A stretch of 64,000 bases of DNA from Lathyrus oleraceus (lineage: Eukaryota > Streptophyta > Magnoliopsida > Fabales > Fabaceae): positions 85,421,391 to 85,485,390 of the forward strand of contig NC_066580.1 in NCBI RefSeq assembly GCF_024323335.1. Direction: 5' to 3'. Below the pieces are notes generated by a model. That model was not told the DNA's origin, searched no databases, and saw nothing but the letters and a program-made list of their open reading frames with translations. Made by a program: the position numbers and the translations under genes. Shown in pieces: positions 22,079-35,100 of the stretch (its first letter is position 1; every line of letters starts with the position of its first letter).

Positions 22079-25000
22079 ATCATCCTCGACAACCATCAAT
22101 GACAATTCTGCTACAGTCTCATATGACTTTGACAACCCGATTAATCAAGCTGATGAAGAGTGTGAGGAAGAGTCCGAACTCCCAGAAGAATTGGCGAGGC
22201 TGCTCAAGCAAGAGGAAAAAGTCATCCAGCCGCACGAAGAATCAGTGGAAGTGATTAACCTTGGGATAGATGAGGAAGCGAAAGAAGTCCGAGTCGGCTC
22301 CGCTCTACAAGACGAGGTGAAGACAAAATTGATTGAGCTCTTGAAGGAATACAAAGATGTGTTTGCATGGTCATACCAAGATATGCCCGGCCTCGATACT
22401 GACATTGTGGTCCATCATCTACCCCTTAAAGAAGAATGTTCTCCAGTAAAGCAAAAACTACGAAGAACCCGTCCCGACATGGCTATGAAAATCAAGGAGG
22501 AGGTACAAAAGCAGCTCAACGCTGGCTTCCTAGCGGTCTCCAATTATCCTCAATGGATAGCTAACATTGTGCCTGTACCTAAGAAGGATGGCAAAGTAAG
22601 GATGTGCATAGATTACAGAAATCTAAATAGAGCAAGTCCCAAAGATGACTTTCCACTTCCACATATTGACGTGCTAGTAGATAATACCGCCCAGTTCTCT
22701 GTTTTCTCTTTTATGGATGGTTTCTCCGGTTATAACCAGAACCGCATGGCTCAAGAAGATATGGAGAAAACCACTTTCATAACACCATGGGGCACCTTCT
22801 GCTACAAGGTGATGCCTTTTGGATTGAAGAACGCCGGCGCCACATACCAACGAGCCATGGTCACTCTCTTTCACGATATGATTCATAAAGAGATTGAGGT
22901 CTACGTCGACGACATGATAGCCAAGTCTCAAACCGAAGAAGAACACCTTGTCAATCTAGAAAAGCTGTTTGAGAGGCTGAGGAAGTTCAAATTGAGGCTT
23001 AATCCCAACAAATGCACATTTGGGGTAAGATCCGGAAAATTGTTAGGTTTTATCGTCAGTCAACGTGGCATAGAAGTAGATCCTGAGAAAGTAAAAGCCA
23101 TACAAGCTATGCCTGCACCCAAAACCGAGAAGGAAGTCCGAGGATTCCTAGGTAGATTGAACTACATTGCTAGGTTCATATCTCACCTCACTGCCACTTG
23201 TGATCCAATCTTCAAACGTCTTCGAAAGGATCAATCCATCATTTGGAACGATGACTGCCAAGACGCATTTGAGAAAATAAAGGAATATTTGTAAGAGCCT
23301 CCCGTGTTGATGCCTCTTGTACCTGGTAGACCATTAATCATGTATCTCACCGTTCTTGAAGGATCAATGGGTTGTGTCCTCGACCAACATGACGAGACTG
23401 GTAGAAAAGAGCATGCAATATACTATTTGAGCAAGAAGTTCACTGATTGCGAGAGTAGGTATTCAATGCTTGAAAAGACTTGTTGCGCACTATCATGGGA
23501 TGCCAAACGTTTAAGACAATACATGCTCACTCATACGACATTGTTGATCTCTAAGATGGATCCTGTCAAATACATCTTCGAGAAGCCGGCTCTAACCGGT
23601 AGAGTAGCCCGATGGCAAATGGCTCTGACCGAGTACGATATCCAACATGTCACTTAAAAGGCCATCAAAGGGAGTGTATTGTCTGATTATCTTGCACAAC
23701 AACCCTTGGAGGACTATCAGTCTATGCGTTTCGAATTCCCCGACGAGGATATCATGTTGATTAGGGATTGCAACATCCCCGGTCCCGAGGAAGGACCCGA
23801 GCCTGGATCCCGATGGACCATGGTTTTTGATGGAGCTTCTAACGCTCATGGTAATGGCATTGGGGCAGTAATCACTTCTCCAACTAATTTCCACCTCCCC
23901 TTCACTGCTCGATTATGTTTTGAATGTACAAACAATATGGCCGAATACGAGGCTTGTATCTTTGGTATTGAAGCTGCTATCGATCTTAGAATCAAAATCC
24001 TGGAAGTTTATGGTGACTCAGCCTTGGTAATCAGCCAAGTCAAAGGAGATTGGGATACTATAGACCATAAGCTCATTCCTTACAAAGAGCATGTCTTGAA
24101 ACTAGTCCCCTATTTCGATGAAATTACATTCCACCACATCCCTCGAGAAGAGAATCAGCTAGCTGGCGCTTTGGCGACTTTGGCATCCATGTTTAAAGTT
24201 AAGTGGAAGAACAAAGCGCCATCCTTTCACCTGAACTACTTGGACGAATCTGCTTATTGTCTGGCAGCGGAAGACGAAGCTGACGGTCATCCTTGGTTCC
24301 ATGACATCATGAAATTCTTAGAGAACCAAGAGTATCCTGCGGACGCGTCTATCACCGACAAGAAGTATCTTCGAAAACTGTCATCCAAATTTTTCTTAAG
24401 TGGAGGGGTATTATACAAGAGAAATTATGATTCTGTTTTGCTTAGATGTGTGAACAAGCAAGAAGCAAACCAGATTATAATGGAAATTCATGAAGGATCC
24501 TTTGGGACGCATGCCAGTGGGAGTACCATGGTGAAGAAAATCTTAAGGGCCGGATATTACTGGATGACTATGGAGATTGACTGTCATCGCCACGTCCAAA
24601 CCTGCCATAAGTGCCAGATCTATGCTGATAAGATCCATGTGTCGCCAACGCCTCTCAACGTCATAACATCACCTTGGCCTTTCGCCATGTGGGGCATTGA
24701 CGTGATCGGACGCATAAAGCCAACTGCCTCGAACGGACACCGCTTCATCCTTGTAGCCATTGACTATTTCACAATATGGGTAGAAGCAGCCTCGTACGCC
24801 AACGTTACCAGACAAGTGGTGGCCCGATTCCTCATGAAAGAAATCATCTGCCGTTATGGGGTCCCCAACAAGATCATTACTGATAATGGATCTAACCTCA
24901 ATAATAAAATGATGAAAGAGCTATGCCAAAATTTCAAGATCGACCACCACAACTCGTCGCCTTATAGGCCTAAGATGAATGGCGTTGTTGAGGCAGCTAA

Positions 25001-25541
25001 CAAAAATATCAAGAAGATCGTGCAAAATATGGTGGAAACCTACAAAGATTGGCACGAAATGCTTCCATTCGCATTACACGGCTATCGTACTTCCGTACAC
25101 ACTTCCACTGGGGCAACACCCTTCTCCCTTGTGTACGGCATGGATGCGGTCTTACCAGCCGAAGTAGAGATTCCTTCCTTAAGGATTTTGACAGATGTTA
25201 AGCTTTATGAGTCTGAGTGGGTACAAGCTCGATTTGACCAACTAAATCTCATTGATGAGAAGCGCTTAGCAGCCATCTGCCATGGCCAACTTTATCAAAA
25301 GCGCATCAAGAGGGCACATGACAAAAAGTTTTTCCCCCGCAGCCTAAAGGCCGGAGACCTCGTATTGAAGAAGATTCTTCCAATCCATACTAATTCAAGG
25401 GGAAAATGGACACCAAACTACGAAGATCCGTATGTCGTAAGAAGAGTCTTCTCCGGAGGAGCTTTGATCCTTGCAACTATGGAGGGTGAAGATCTTCCAT
25501 CCCCGGTGAATGCGGATGCAGTCAAAAAATACTATGCTTAA
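22079..25541 (+). pseudogene. pol: Ogre A pol (RT, RH, aRH, IN), decayed
   Basis: Reverse transcriptase with PVPKKDGKVRMCIDYRNLN and YVDD at 22902-22913; a first RNase H that has lost canonical acidic residues (MYLTVLEGS); a second, archaeal-type RNase H (FDGAS, NNMAEYEA, YGDSAL and a degenerate NQLAGALA, where the last D is G); then integrase with the H...H region (HEGSFGTH), CHKC, and D (GIDVIG), D (TDNGSN), E (VVEAANK). Stops: TAA 23292-23294 and TAA 23655-23657 (Q in B). The final D-to-G change in aRH is a further lesion. The 3' end at 25541 (KYYA) matches KRYFA of B. Confidence 0.88.
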
Positions 25542-25682
25542 AAAATAAAATATATAGCCCGATATGTTGAAAACCCGAAAGGGCGGTCTAGGCAAAAATT
25601 AGGGATTTAATAAGAACAAGAGGCTGCATCCCGTAAGGAATCCTTCTTCATTCCTTGGTAGGTCAATTATGTGGGTCCCCAG
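25542..25682 (+). other. Ogre A 3'UTR, first part
   Basis: It contains CCC-GAAA-GGG (25574-25583), a GNRA-type hairpin, followed by CGGTCTAGGCAAAAATTAG. Related units follow the pol stop in Ogre B and C. It ends at the target duplication CCCAG (25678-25682) of a solo LTR. Confidence 0.6.
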
Positions 25683-28600
25683 TGTAGCGGTGTATTCGTC
25701 GCTATATGATCTATTGATTAAATCATAAGCAAAGCATACAATGAATTCGAGTCGCCACCGCACTTTTATTTATCCAAAGGACTGGCTAAAAAGCGAACAA
25801 AAGCCTAAGAAGGTTTACGCGTAGAAAACTAATAAAAAGATCAGAGAATCTGGGTAAGGGGTAAATTACGCAATGGGAAGGTGTTAGGCACCCACTACGT
25901 CCTAGGTACTCCTAGGGAGCCCTTTTCACACTTGTTGTACTAAATTGTTATTTGTTATGACATAAGTATTGTGCAAACATGATTGGGATGATGAGAAAAG
26001 AATATGCAATTTTATTATTTTTGTGTTCGAACGGATGAACCCGTTGCCTACGTACCTTCCATCAAAGGTAAGGATCAAAACGCCGTAGTTCGGCTAAAAG
26101 ATTTCAAAAAGTTTGTGAGTTCATTTTAGAACACAAGCACTGAGGGTTTTCATTATCAATGGGAGAAAACTCGACCAAGACCAACATCCACCATGCGAGG
26201 ATAGCTTCGACGTACTAGAGGGGTTAACCCTGTTTTCAGTACGGAAGTCTTATAGTCGACTCACTAAAGATAAGGTGAGGTTTACATCAACCACAATGAT
26301 AATTGAAACCTATGGCTAATGTGTGAAAAGATTAACAATGGACAAAGCCAAAACAATTGAATGGGTGAGGTTAGTTGATTGTGATTATGAAAGTAGGGTC
26401 AAAGCATGATTAAGATTGATTCAAAAGAAGTATTATGAAATGGAGTTTGAAGAAAAAGTTAAGGACTTGGGGTCCAGGTTTTTAATTTGAAAACATGAAG
26501 ATGTTTGCACAATATCTATCTCAAGTTTGAAAGTAAGGTGTGAAAAGGTTTAGGACATAATGGGGATGCATGGATGAGGATGGAGTGTAAAACTTCTTAG
26601 ACGCTTCACCTCTTGAAATCATATAGAAGATGACTCAAGTGTGTCCTTTGGAATAGGCAATGAGCTATAGCAAAATAAACAAACAAATGATATCGGATGG
26701 CACTCAATGGTCTTACTCCAATCTCACAAACAAAAGCGGATACCGGATACCAATAGATGGATTTACACCAATCTCCTAAACAAAGAAACAAGGATGTCGG
26801 AAGCCAATAGATGGACTTATTCCAATCTCCTAAAACAAAACGAAACTTGGATACCGGATGCCAATCTGTCTGGGCTTATACCAATATCCAACATATGATC
26901 ATAGGAAAGCAAATGCCAACTTGCAGGGACTTACAATTGCATCCTCACATACAACAAATGCAAATGCATCAAGCAAAGAGAAGATGAGTGGCCAATGAGA
27001 TGGTCTTATACTCACTTCCATATCATAGGAACAATGGCCAATGGATGGTCTTACAATTGTCCTCAACGGGCAAACAACAAAGATATGTCACAGAGCCAAA
27101 TGAAATGATCATGCACTAATGAGCAATTAATGATGATAAATGCACAAAGCATGCAAGCAGACATGTGTATCTGAGGTAAGCAATCAATCAATGAAGTCAT
27201 TCAACACACACTATAACCAAACAATTAGGCTCATACAAAGGGTTAGGCATTGAAGCCAACTGGAATAGGGTTAATGGTGCTCTTAACCTTGCCATTGAGG
27301 GGCTAAGGTGAAGCAGATGAAAAGATATGAGGGGTGTGCCTCATTGCTCTTATCCCTGGCCAAGGAGAGCATTTGAATATCAGAAGGTGTGGGAGTTTAG
27401 AAAGTAGGAACTCTCTCCACAGATTATTGACTCGATAGATCTTGGGTTTTTACTCACTATGCATCAACACATGTGGTGTGAGCAAGGTGAGTGACACACA
27501 GAATAGTAGGAGATAGGTTGCATATCTCTTGGATTCTACCAATTGCCTTATTCAAAGGACTTTTCCTGCTTGGGACAAATGTAAACACACACAAGCATTG
27601 CCTCTTAAGGAGGACTTCAGACAGTTTCCTGGCCAAGTAACAGGCCAGGTCTTCCAGACTACATGAAGATAAGAAGTTATACCTCAATGCAAATTTCTAT
27701 TAAAGCAAAGCAAAGCAAGTTCTTAAAGAACTAAGCAACTAATGGTACCTGAAACCAGTCAAACAGAATCAGTACACAACTCAAAGTCAAACCAAAATAA
27801 GATAGGGATCAACAGTCAACACAATCAGTTAAATGTGCAATGCACAAGGCTCAAAGCATGTGAGCCAAGCAACCTACAAAAACAAACAAGTTAGTCATGA
27901 TAATCAATCAAGCTCAATCAATTTGTATTGATCTCTTTGGGTATTTGTTGCTTAACCTGAAACAACAAACTTAAACATGAGCAACATGACCACTAGGACA
28001 AGCCTAGGGTCAAAAAGAGATAAGAAAATCAAAACAGCAAGTGACAAGTGTCCAAAATCAATTTCAAACAATTAAGAAACAAACCCAATTGGTTTCATGT
28101 TCATATCATTCATCATCATCATTTCATAAGCAAATTAGGTCAAAGCATGGCATATAGAAGCTCAAAGAAGTCAACAGAATGATTTGACTCAAATTCAATC
28201 ATAAACAATTCTAAAAATTCTCAAATAATTCATGATCAAACATAACCCAAAACATGATAATCATACCAAATTTCAGCTCATTTGGATCAAGGGAAGTAGG
28301 TCAATGAAAATCAGAAAGGCAAGGCAAGTTCAAGCATGCTCAAAGAAGTCAACCAAACATGCACCAACTTCAATAAATCATCAAACAGTGACAACATATG
28401 AGAAATGAATGGGATTAAAACCATGACAAACTTTAAGATGTCTACTAATCACATGTCAAATTTCAAGTCCATCCAATTAAGTATGAGAATTTCACAAGTC
28501 AAATAAGATGATGTGTCACAAAAAGTCAACAAATGACCAAACAGGGGAGAAATTATCAAACAACTAGGAAATTCCATCAATAATTCCATAAAAATTCACA

Positions 28601-30993
28601 TGTAAACTAGACATCCATAAGTACTTTCATGCAAAAATTAAAACCAATTTGAGTTCAAGAAGCATGGTAATTAGAATCATGAAGTTGGACATCAATGGTG
28701 TGACACAAATTGTCACACCCCTATTCAAAAAATCATATCTCCACAACCAGCAATGATAAATTCACAAACTCTACACCAAAATCACCATGAACATGTCTAG
28801 TTTAAGCACAAAAAAATTGGGAAGCATTGGAGTAAGCATCATCATTTCACAAACAATTTGGTAAGACATACATAAAATGGACACATATGACAAACCCTAG
28901 CACATTTTAAAATCCATACATGCAAAAAATCTGAAAAAATCATCATAAAAAACTAGAGATCATGAAGAGCATTTTGCAAAACATCCCATGAAATTTGGAT
29001 AAATATTGAGCAACTTATGATTTTTTGAAGATAGCCATGCCAAATGAAATAAAAATTGCAAAAAGAAATGAATTAATTGATAATTAAAACCGGCAATGGC
29101 ATAAACGTAAATATTGGACTCACTAAGTGAAACGCTGCGTTTCACTTAGTGAGGTGCCGTCCGATCAGTGGTCACATGGCAATGGAATAGTGACTTCATG
29201 CAAAAACAAAAATCCAAATGAACAAACACGAGTGCAGCGGATCAAATGAAATTCTGGGTTTAAAATTTCTAGGGTTTAATGCAATAGTACCAAGCTCATG
29301 AACACGAAGAACAATTTTCTCAGATTTTGCAAGTGAATATACCAAACGAATCAGCTAACCATGCTCATCAACAATCTAACCTTATTTTTCGCTAACTCAT
29401 GCTAACAAGAAAGAACCAAGCAAAAACATATTTGACTATCAAACTTTAAATCCATGTTTCTCACTCAATACACAACCATTTTACACGATTTAAAGTTCAT
29501 TGTACTCAGCATAAAAGGGTCTACAAGAAGCATAACATGATTTTAAGAATAATGAGATTCGAAATCTTACTTGATTTGGAGCACAGTGATGATTTGCTGG
29601 TTGTTTGGCCGTGCAAAGTAGAAACAGATGTTTCTTGATGCTCTAGATGATGAATGAATGAAGGGTTTTAGCTCAATAACCTTTGAAAAAGCTCTAATCA
29701 AGACCTGCCATGGATGAAGCTCGATAAAACAGTGCTGTGTTTCTTGCTTACAGTCGTGATCTCAGGCTTGCAAAAGGTTCCAAAATGATGGCATGTGATG
29801 AAACAAACAAACCAAGCTCGAGCTCTTTGAAGATTTTCAGCAAAAGTTCAAAATGAAGAAGATGAATGTTTTGAGAGCAAATGAGTTTTTGATCTGTTTA
29901 GTGTATTGTGGCTAGGGTTTTCCATCAGAAAATGTGAAATATATACTCTGTTTAATGTTTGTTTAAGTTGGTTAATGGAATGGTAATCCAAATTTGGTTA
30001 ATTGAATGTTTTTGCTAATTGGTGAAATCCACTCAAATGTTGCATGTGCATGAGCTACAGTGCGAATTTGGGCCTTGAGCACATCCAAAACATGATTTCT
30101 GAACACTTTCAATTGGTAGAAATTGTTGGAAATGTTTAAATTGAAAAGTCATTTTTTCACCTCACTCATTTTAATTCAAAGAACCTCACTCAATTTGGCC
30201 AAATGGTTTGGAAGATATGCCACTTTGAAGTTCAAAAATTCTTGAGAATGATTTGATCATAACTTGCCAACCATACATGAGAAATGAGTGTTCTTGGACG
30301 TTTTGGAAATGGGAGAACAAGATATTCAACTTTCATGTTGGGCAAATAATCTTTTGAAGCTTGTATGATGATGTAATTTTGAGGAGCAAGACTTTCCATT
30401 TTTGGCAAATTCCAATTACAGGTCAACTTTCTAATTTTGGAAATTTCTTGTTTGACCTCAAATTATTCCATGATGATGTTTGACATGTTATATGAGGCTT
30501 ATATGGACATGAATGAGACCTCTCAAACCAATTCCTACCATCAAATCACTGATTAAATGCACAGTTGACCACAGTTGACTTTGCTAGGGTTTTGGTTGAC
30601 TGAACCATGTTCTGATGAATTCCAAACCCTAATCACTTGAGATCTTGATTCCAAATGATGTCACAACTTATATGAACCCTTGATGAATGATCATGGTGCC
30701 CAAATTCTTCAAGAATGGCCACCATCCATTGCTCAATGAATGATTTGACTGTTTGACTGTTGATTGCTTCAGCTGCAAGTAACATGGTTAGATGACAATA
30801 TTTTTGTACTTTTGGTTAGTAAACATATGAAAAGAATGATATACAAATGCAATACATGCTTGGTGATCAAGAACCACACTCACAAGATACCCACCCACTA
30901 GGAGGGAAGCTAGGGCATGCAATGATCCTTGAGGCCATGATATGATATGATATGGGCCATGAGGGATCTTAGGGCCAAAATTGGGGTCTTACA
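25683..30993 (-). mobile_element. solo Ogre LTR of the B/C family in Ogre A 3'UTR
   Basis: 5311 bp, plus-strand start TGTAGCGGTG and end GGGGTCTTACA, closely similar to the two B LTRs. Both sides carry CCCAG (25678-25682 and 30994-30998), and no PBS or PPT adjoins it, so it is a solo LTR and not the lost 3' LTR of Ogre A or C. It holds the paired hairpins (25868-25926), hairpin chain (27601-27667), GGTGTGACA hairpin (28697-28719), TATA (29940-29945) with TAGGGTTT (29913-29920), and W-boxes (30565-30601). It lacks one of the 75-bp repeats found in the B LTRs. Confidence 0.9.
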
Positions 30994-30998
30994 CCCAG

Positions 30999-31774
30999 CA
31001 AGCCAATCCTATCACCCTCCTTAAAAAAAAAGTAAGATCAAAGGATGACCAAAGGCATGAAGACTATAGCAGAGTTAGAATTTGGTGGAAACTTGAGATG
31101 TTTCATTGCCATTACAATTATCATTGTCTTCTCGCAATCACCTCTTTTAGGAATTGCTTTCCTTTGTACAAGATTCCCTACTTGTGGAATCACTTTTCAG
31201 TAAAAATCAAGTTCCCTCACATATGTTCCATATTTTTACCTTTCCTGCTTTGTCTGTGAAATATGACCTTTCTCTAAATAAAATTACATGGGAAATTTTC
31301 GATTAAAAGACCTTTTTTCAAAAAAAAAACTATAAGGAAGACAATATCGAATTATATTCTTTCTAGAATTTTGCTAAAGGTAGTCAAAACACATTTCCAA
31401 CTCAAGGGTGCCACATAGTTCTTTGGACTAAGCCGATCATTTCTCCCCCCAATGGGAATTCTCAAACATTACATTCAGCGTCTGCTTAGACGTCGAACTT
31501 CAATTTCTCGAGTATCAGAAAGTCAGTACGATTCACCCAATCACCCTTTTTAAGCTCAATCACCATTGGCATTCCCTAAACACACTCCTCCGCAAATCCC
31601 AAACATGCTTGGCATAACTTGCAGACCATGCATTTCAAATATTCCCCATGAAAGCTCAAACATGCATTGGCGTACATAACATCACATCATGAGTATCTCC
31701 TTAACTTACTCAAATTAACTCATCAGAGTTCGGAATTTCCCAACCGTTGTTAGGAATTTTCCCCAATAAACTTT
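30999..31774 (+). other. Ogre A 3'UTR, second part (probable)
   Basis: About 780 bp between the solo LTR and the minisatellite. I see no convincing gene; the 92-codon frame at 30981-31259 starts inside the LTR and is fortuitous. It is assigned to Ogre A by position only. Confidence 0.45.
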
Positions 31775-32190
31775 TTTCCGTCAACCCTTTGACGAAGACA
31801 AACTCCTTTCCGTCAACCCTTTGACGAAGACAAACTCCTTTCCGTCAACCCTTTGACGAAGACAAACTCCTTTCCGTCAACCCTTTGACGAAGACAAACT
31901 CCTTTCCGTCAACCCTTTGACGAAGACAAATTACCTTTCCGTCAACCCTTTGACGAAGACAAACTCCTTTCCGTCAACCCTTTGACGAAGACAAATTACC
32001 TTTCCATCAACCCTTTGACGAAGAAAAATTACCTTTCCGTCAACCCTTTGACGAAGACAAATTACCTTTCCGTCAACCCTTTGACGAAGACAAATTACCT
32101 TTCCATCAACCCTTTGACGAAGACAAATTACCTTTCCGTCAACCCTTTGACGAAGAGGAATTACCTTCCCTTCAACCCTTTGACGAAGAC
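31775..32190. repeat. 32-33 bp minisatellite, 12 full units plus one partial
   Basis: Units start at 31775, 31807, 31839, 31871, 31903, 31936, 31968, 32001, 32034, 32067, 32100, 32133 and 32166 (partial). The early ones are 32 bp (ending AAACTCC), the later ones mostly 33 bp (AAATTACC). Most units carry an inverted repeat CGTCAA-CCCT-TTGACG. The 33-bp units keep an open frame (MTKTNYLSINPL-type repeats), a by-product of period 11 codons. Tandem repeats in the hypervariable 3'UTR of Tat/Ogre elements are known and can seed satellites. Confidence 0.9.
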
Positions 32191-35100
32191 ATGACTCTGA
32201 TTAAGGAAACAGAAATCAGACTAGAGGCCTCACTGGGGAGTGAAGGACTCACACTGGGGAAAAGAAAATTCCAAAGGAGAATAAATTCATTAGAAAGATA
32301 CAAGCTAACTCCTGGGGAGAAGCAAAAGGAAACTTCACTGAGGAAGCACCAAAGAATGAGGTGTTACCGGTATAAGGGTAACAAGCTCAGGAAGAAAGAA
32401 TATCTAAGACCGGTATAAGGGTGAGAGATATCAATCAACCAAACATCTGAGAAAGACCTGGAAAAGGTACATAAACCCAGGAAAATCTGACTCCACAAGG
32501 GACAGAGGTCATAATAGGGAGCCGAAAGGAGGGAACACCAAGGATACCGGGTTGTAGGTATGTAAAAGGTGACCGACCAAAGCGTGAGTTGGTGTGTGTT
32601 CCAAAACACTCATCATCCTGAAGAGAGCGAAAGCAAACTTGTCTATAGGATGGATATTTTGATTCTGTAAAGAATGCAAATCTTACTCAGTTGGGGAAAC
32701 AAACAAAGTGTTCGACAAAATAGTGCATGAGATATATTATCTATAGCCGTCAAAACGTAGATAATGTACTCGCATGGAAAATTATCCTGAACCGGGTTGT
32801 AGGTTGTTTATAGGATAAGATCCGAAATCGTGATTTGGTTTGGGTTCAAAAACACTCATCATCCTGAAGAAAGCTAGAACAGCAGACTTGTTTATAGGAT
32901 GGACATTCGATTCCACAAGGAATACAAAACTTACTCTGCGGAGAAAACAATCAAAAGATTGACCCAAGAGTGAACGAGATATAATATCCATTGCCGTCAG
33001 AACATGGATAATATACTCACACGGAAGATTATCCTGAACCGGGTTGTAGGTTGTTTATAGCATAAAATCCGAAGACGTGAATTGGTTTGTGTTCCAAAAC
33101 ACTCATCATCCTGAAGAAAGCTAGAACAGCAGACTTGTTTATAGGACGGATATTCGATTCCACAAGGAATACGAATCTTACTCGACTGGGGAAGATCAAC
33201 AAAGGACTCCAACCAAAAAGCACATGAGACATATTATTCATTACCGGCAGACCGTGAATAATATACTCGAAAGGAAGAGACACCAGAGATACCGAAGTAT
33301 ATAATAGGTGACTAACCAAAAAGAGAGACAATCGATACCAAGCATACGGGTAAACGAAAGACAATCTCAAAGGATAAATTGCAAGCATCCGGCAATTATC
33401 CGACAACAAAGAAATATCCGATTCCGCAAAGGGAAAAAACGAATCTTACTCGACCAGGGAAACACCAAAGGTTTTGACTGAAGAGTACATGAGATATATT
33501 ATTCATAGCCGTCAAAACGTGAATAATAACCTCGCATGGAAGATTATCCTTAACCGGGTTGTAGGTTGTTTATAGGACAAAATCCGAAAAGAAAGGCATC
33601 GGGATACCAAACTAGGTATATAATGATGAACAATCAAAGGGAGCAACAGACATTACCAACAAGAGGGTAAATGAAAGAAGGCTCGCTGGGAATGCATTGA
33701 TGAAAATCAATGATCCGGGGAACACAATCACTGACAAAAGGTGAAAGGACCCACTGGGGATAAAATTGCTAGCATACGGTAATTATCCACAAAAGACTTG
33801 CTGGGGATATAAGTGCTTATCTGAGCAACTTATCCAAGCGAAGGAAGATCAACATCAAGACTAGATGGAGATATCCACAAAGAGGGAATTGTCATCGGTT
33901 GGGATGAACAACAAAGTTAACTCTGCTAGTGGAGAAAACAGGGTTTATGACTACCGGTTCGTAGGTAGAAACCGCAAAGATAGGACTTACGAGTGCTGGT
34001 TTGTAAGCAGAAGGCCAAATTCTGATGGGAGTAACCACAAAATTAGGGTTTACATCTACCGAATACGGGGTAGAAGACCAACAACTCCGTGTAGGGATAG
34101 AAAAAATCACAAATCCGCACGGGAAACCAAAATAGGGCTCATAACAAACCACAAACTACTGGAGAGCAGGAAAATAGGATTTACAACTACCGGCATGAGG
34201 GTAGAGACCCGAAAAGACTCCGCTGGGGAGCAATCCCACTGGAAAGCACAAGACATTTGACAAATAGCCCATTCGGGAATAATCCGAAAAGACAGACTGA
34301 ATCAAGACACATCGTAATGAGAATGTAACTCAAATAGGAAAATCTATCCCAATATATGTGTTGGGAGGAAACAGAAGAAACCGTCATCCACGAGGATATA
34401 TCTCAGTGGGGAACTACAGAAGGAAAGACAAACGCTTTCTGCTTATGGGCTGACTCTACATGGAGAGATTTTTAACACCCGACATCTGCTTTGGGAAGAT
34501 CTATAGAGAAGATCTGTATCACCCGTTGCAGGGAACAACAAACAAAGGATATATGGCAAGAAATGCAACATGAGTATTGGAATGTTTTATGAATATGCAT
34601 GAATATGCGTGATTTATGTTTGGATGAATGCTGACAAAACAGACAATTCTAACACAACAAGGTCAGGAATCAAACGCCCGGTATTATACTTCCAGAGGAA
34701 AAACCAACTGGAGAGCCAATCTGCGGAGATCTATATGCTGAGAAGCAAAGATCTGCGAGTACTGCTGAAGAAGCAGAGGGTCAGAGATATCAGGAAACAA
34801 CCCAATCAGGGTACAGAAAGTCACAACAGGCAAAACAACCACCAAGACGAATCTGTTGGGGAACAAGAGAAGTCCCAAAGTATCTGCAGGGGATCCCAGT
34901 GTCAACTGAGAAACAAAAATTGCATTGCATAAGCACGAACTGCTGTAGAAGCAACTCCACATAACTCCGTTGGGGAACAACCCAATGAGGGAGAATGTAC
35001 CACACAAGTAGATTCTGCAACAAGCCACTCTACTTGGGGAGAATACACAAAGCAAACTGATCGCAACAAGTAGATTCTGCAATATAAGCCACTCTACCGG

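Noticed and set aside
25683..30993. This LTR as the missing 3' LTR of Ogre C or A
   Set aside because: It is flanked on both sides by CCCAG and no PPT adjoins it, so it is an independent solo LTR.
31775..32190. CRISPR-like array of 32-33 bp repeats
   Set aside because: Units are directly adjacent with no unique spacers, and the context is a plant retrotransposon.
31982..32194. 70-codon repetitive ORF across the minisatellite
   Set aside because: It is a consequence of the 33-bp period; the 32-bp units of the same array break the frame and there is no start context or homology.
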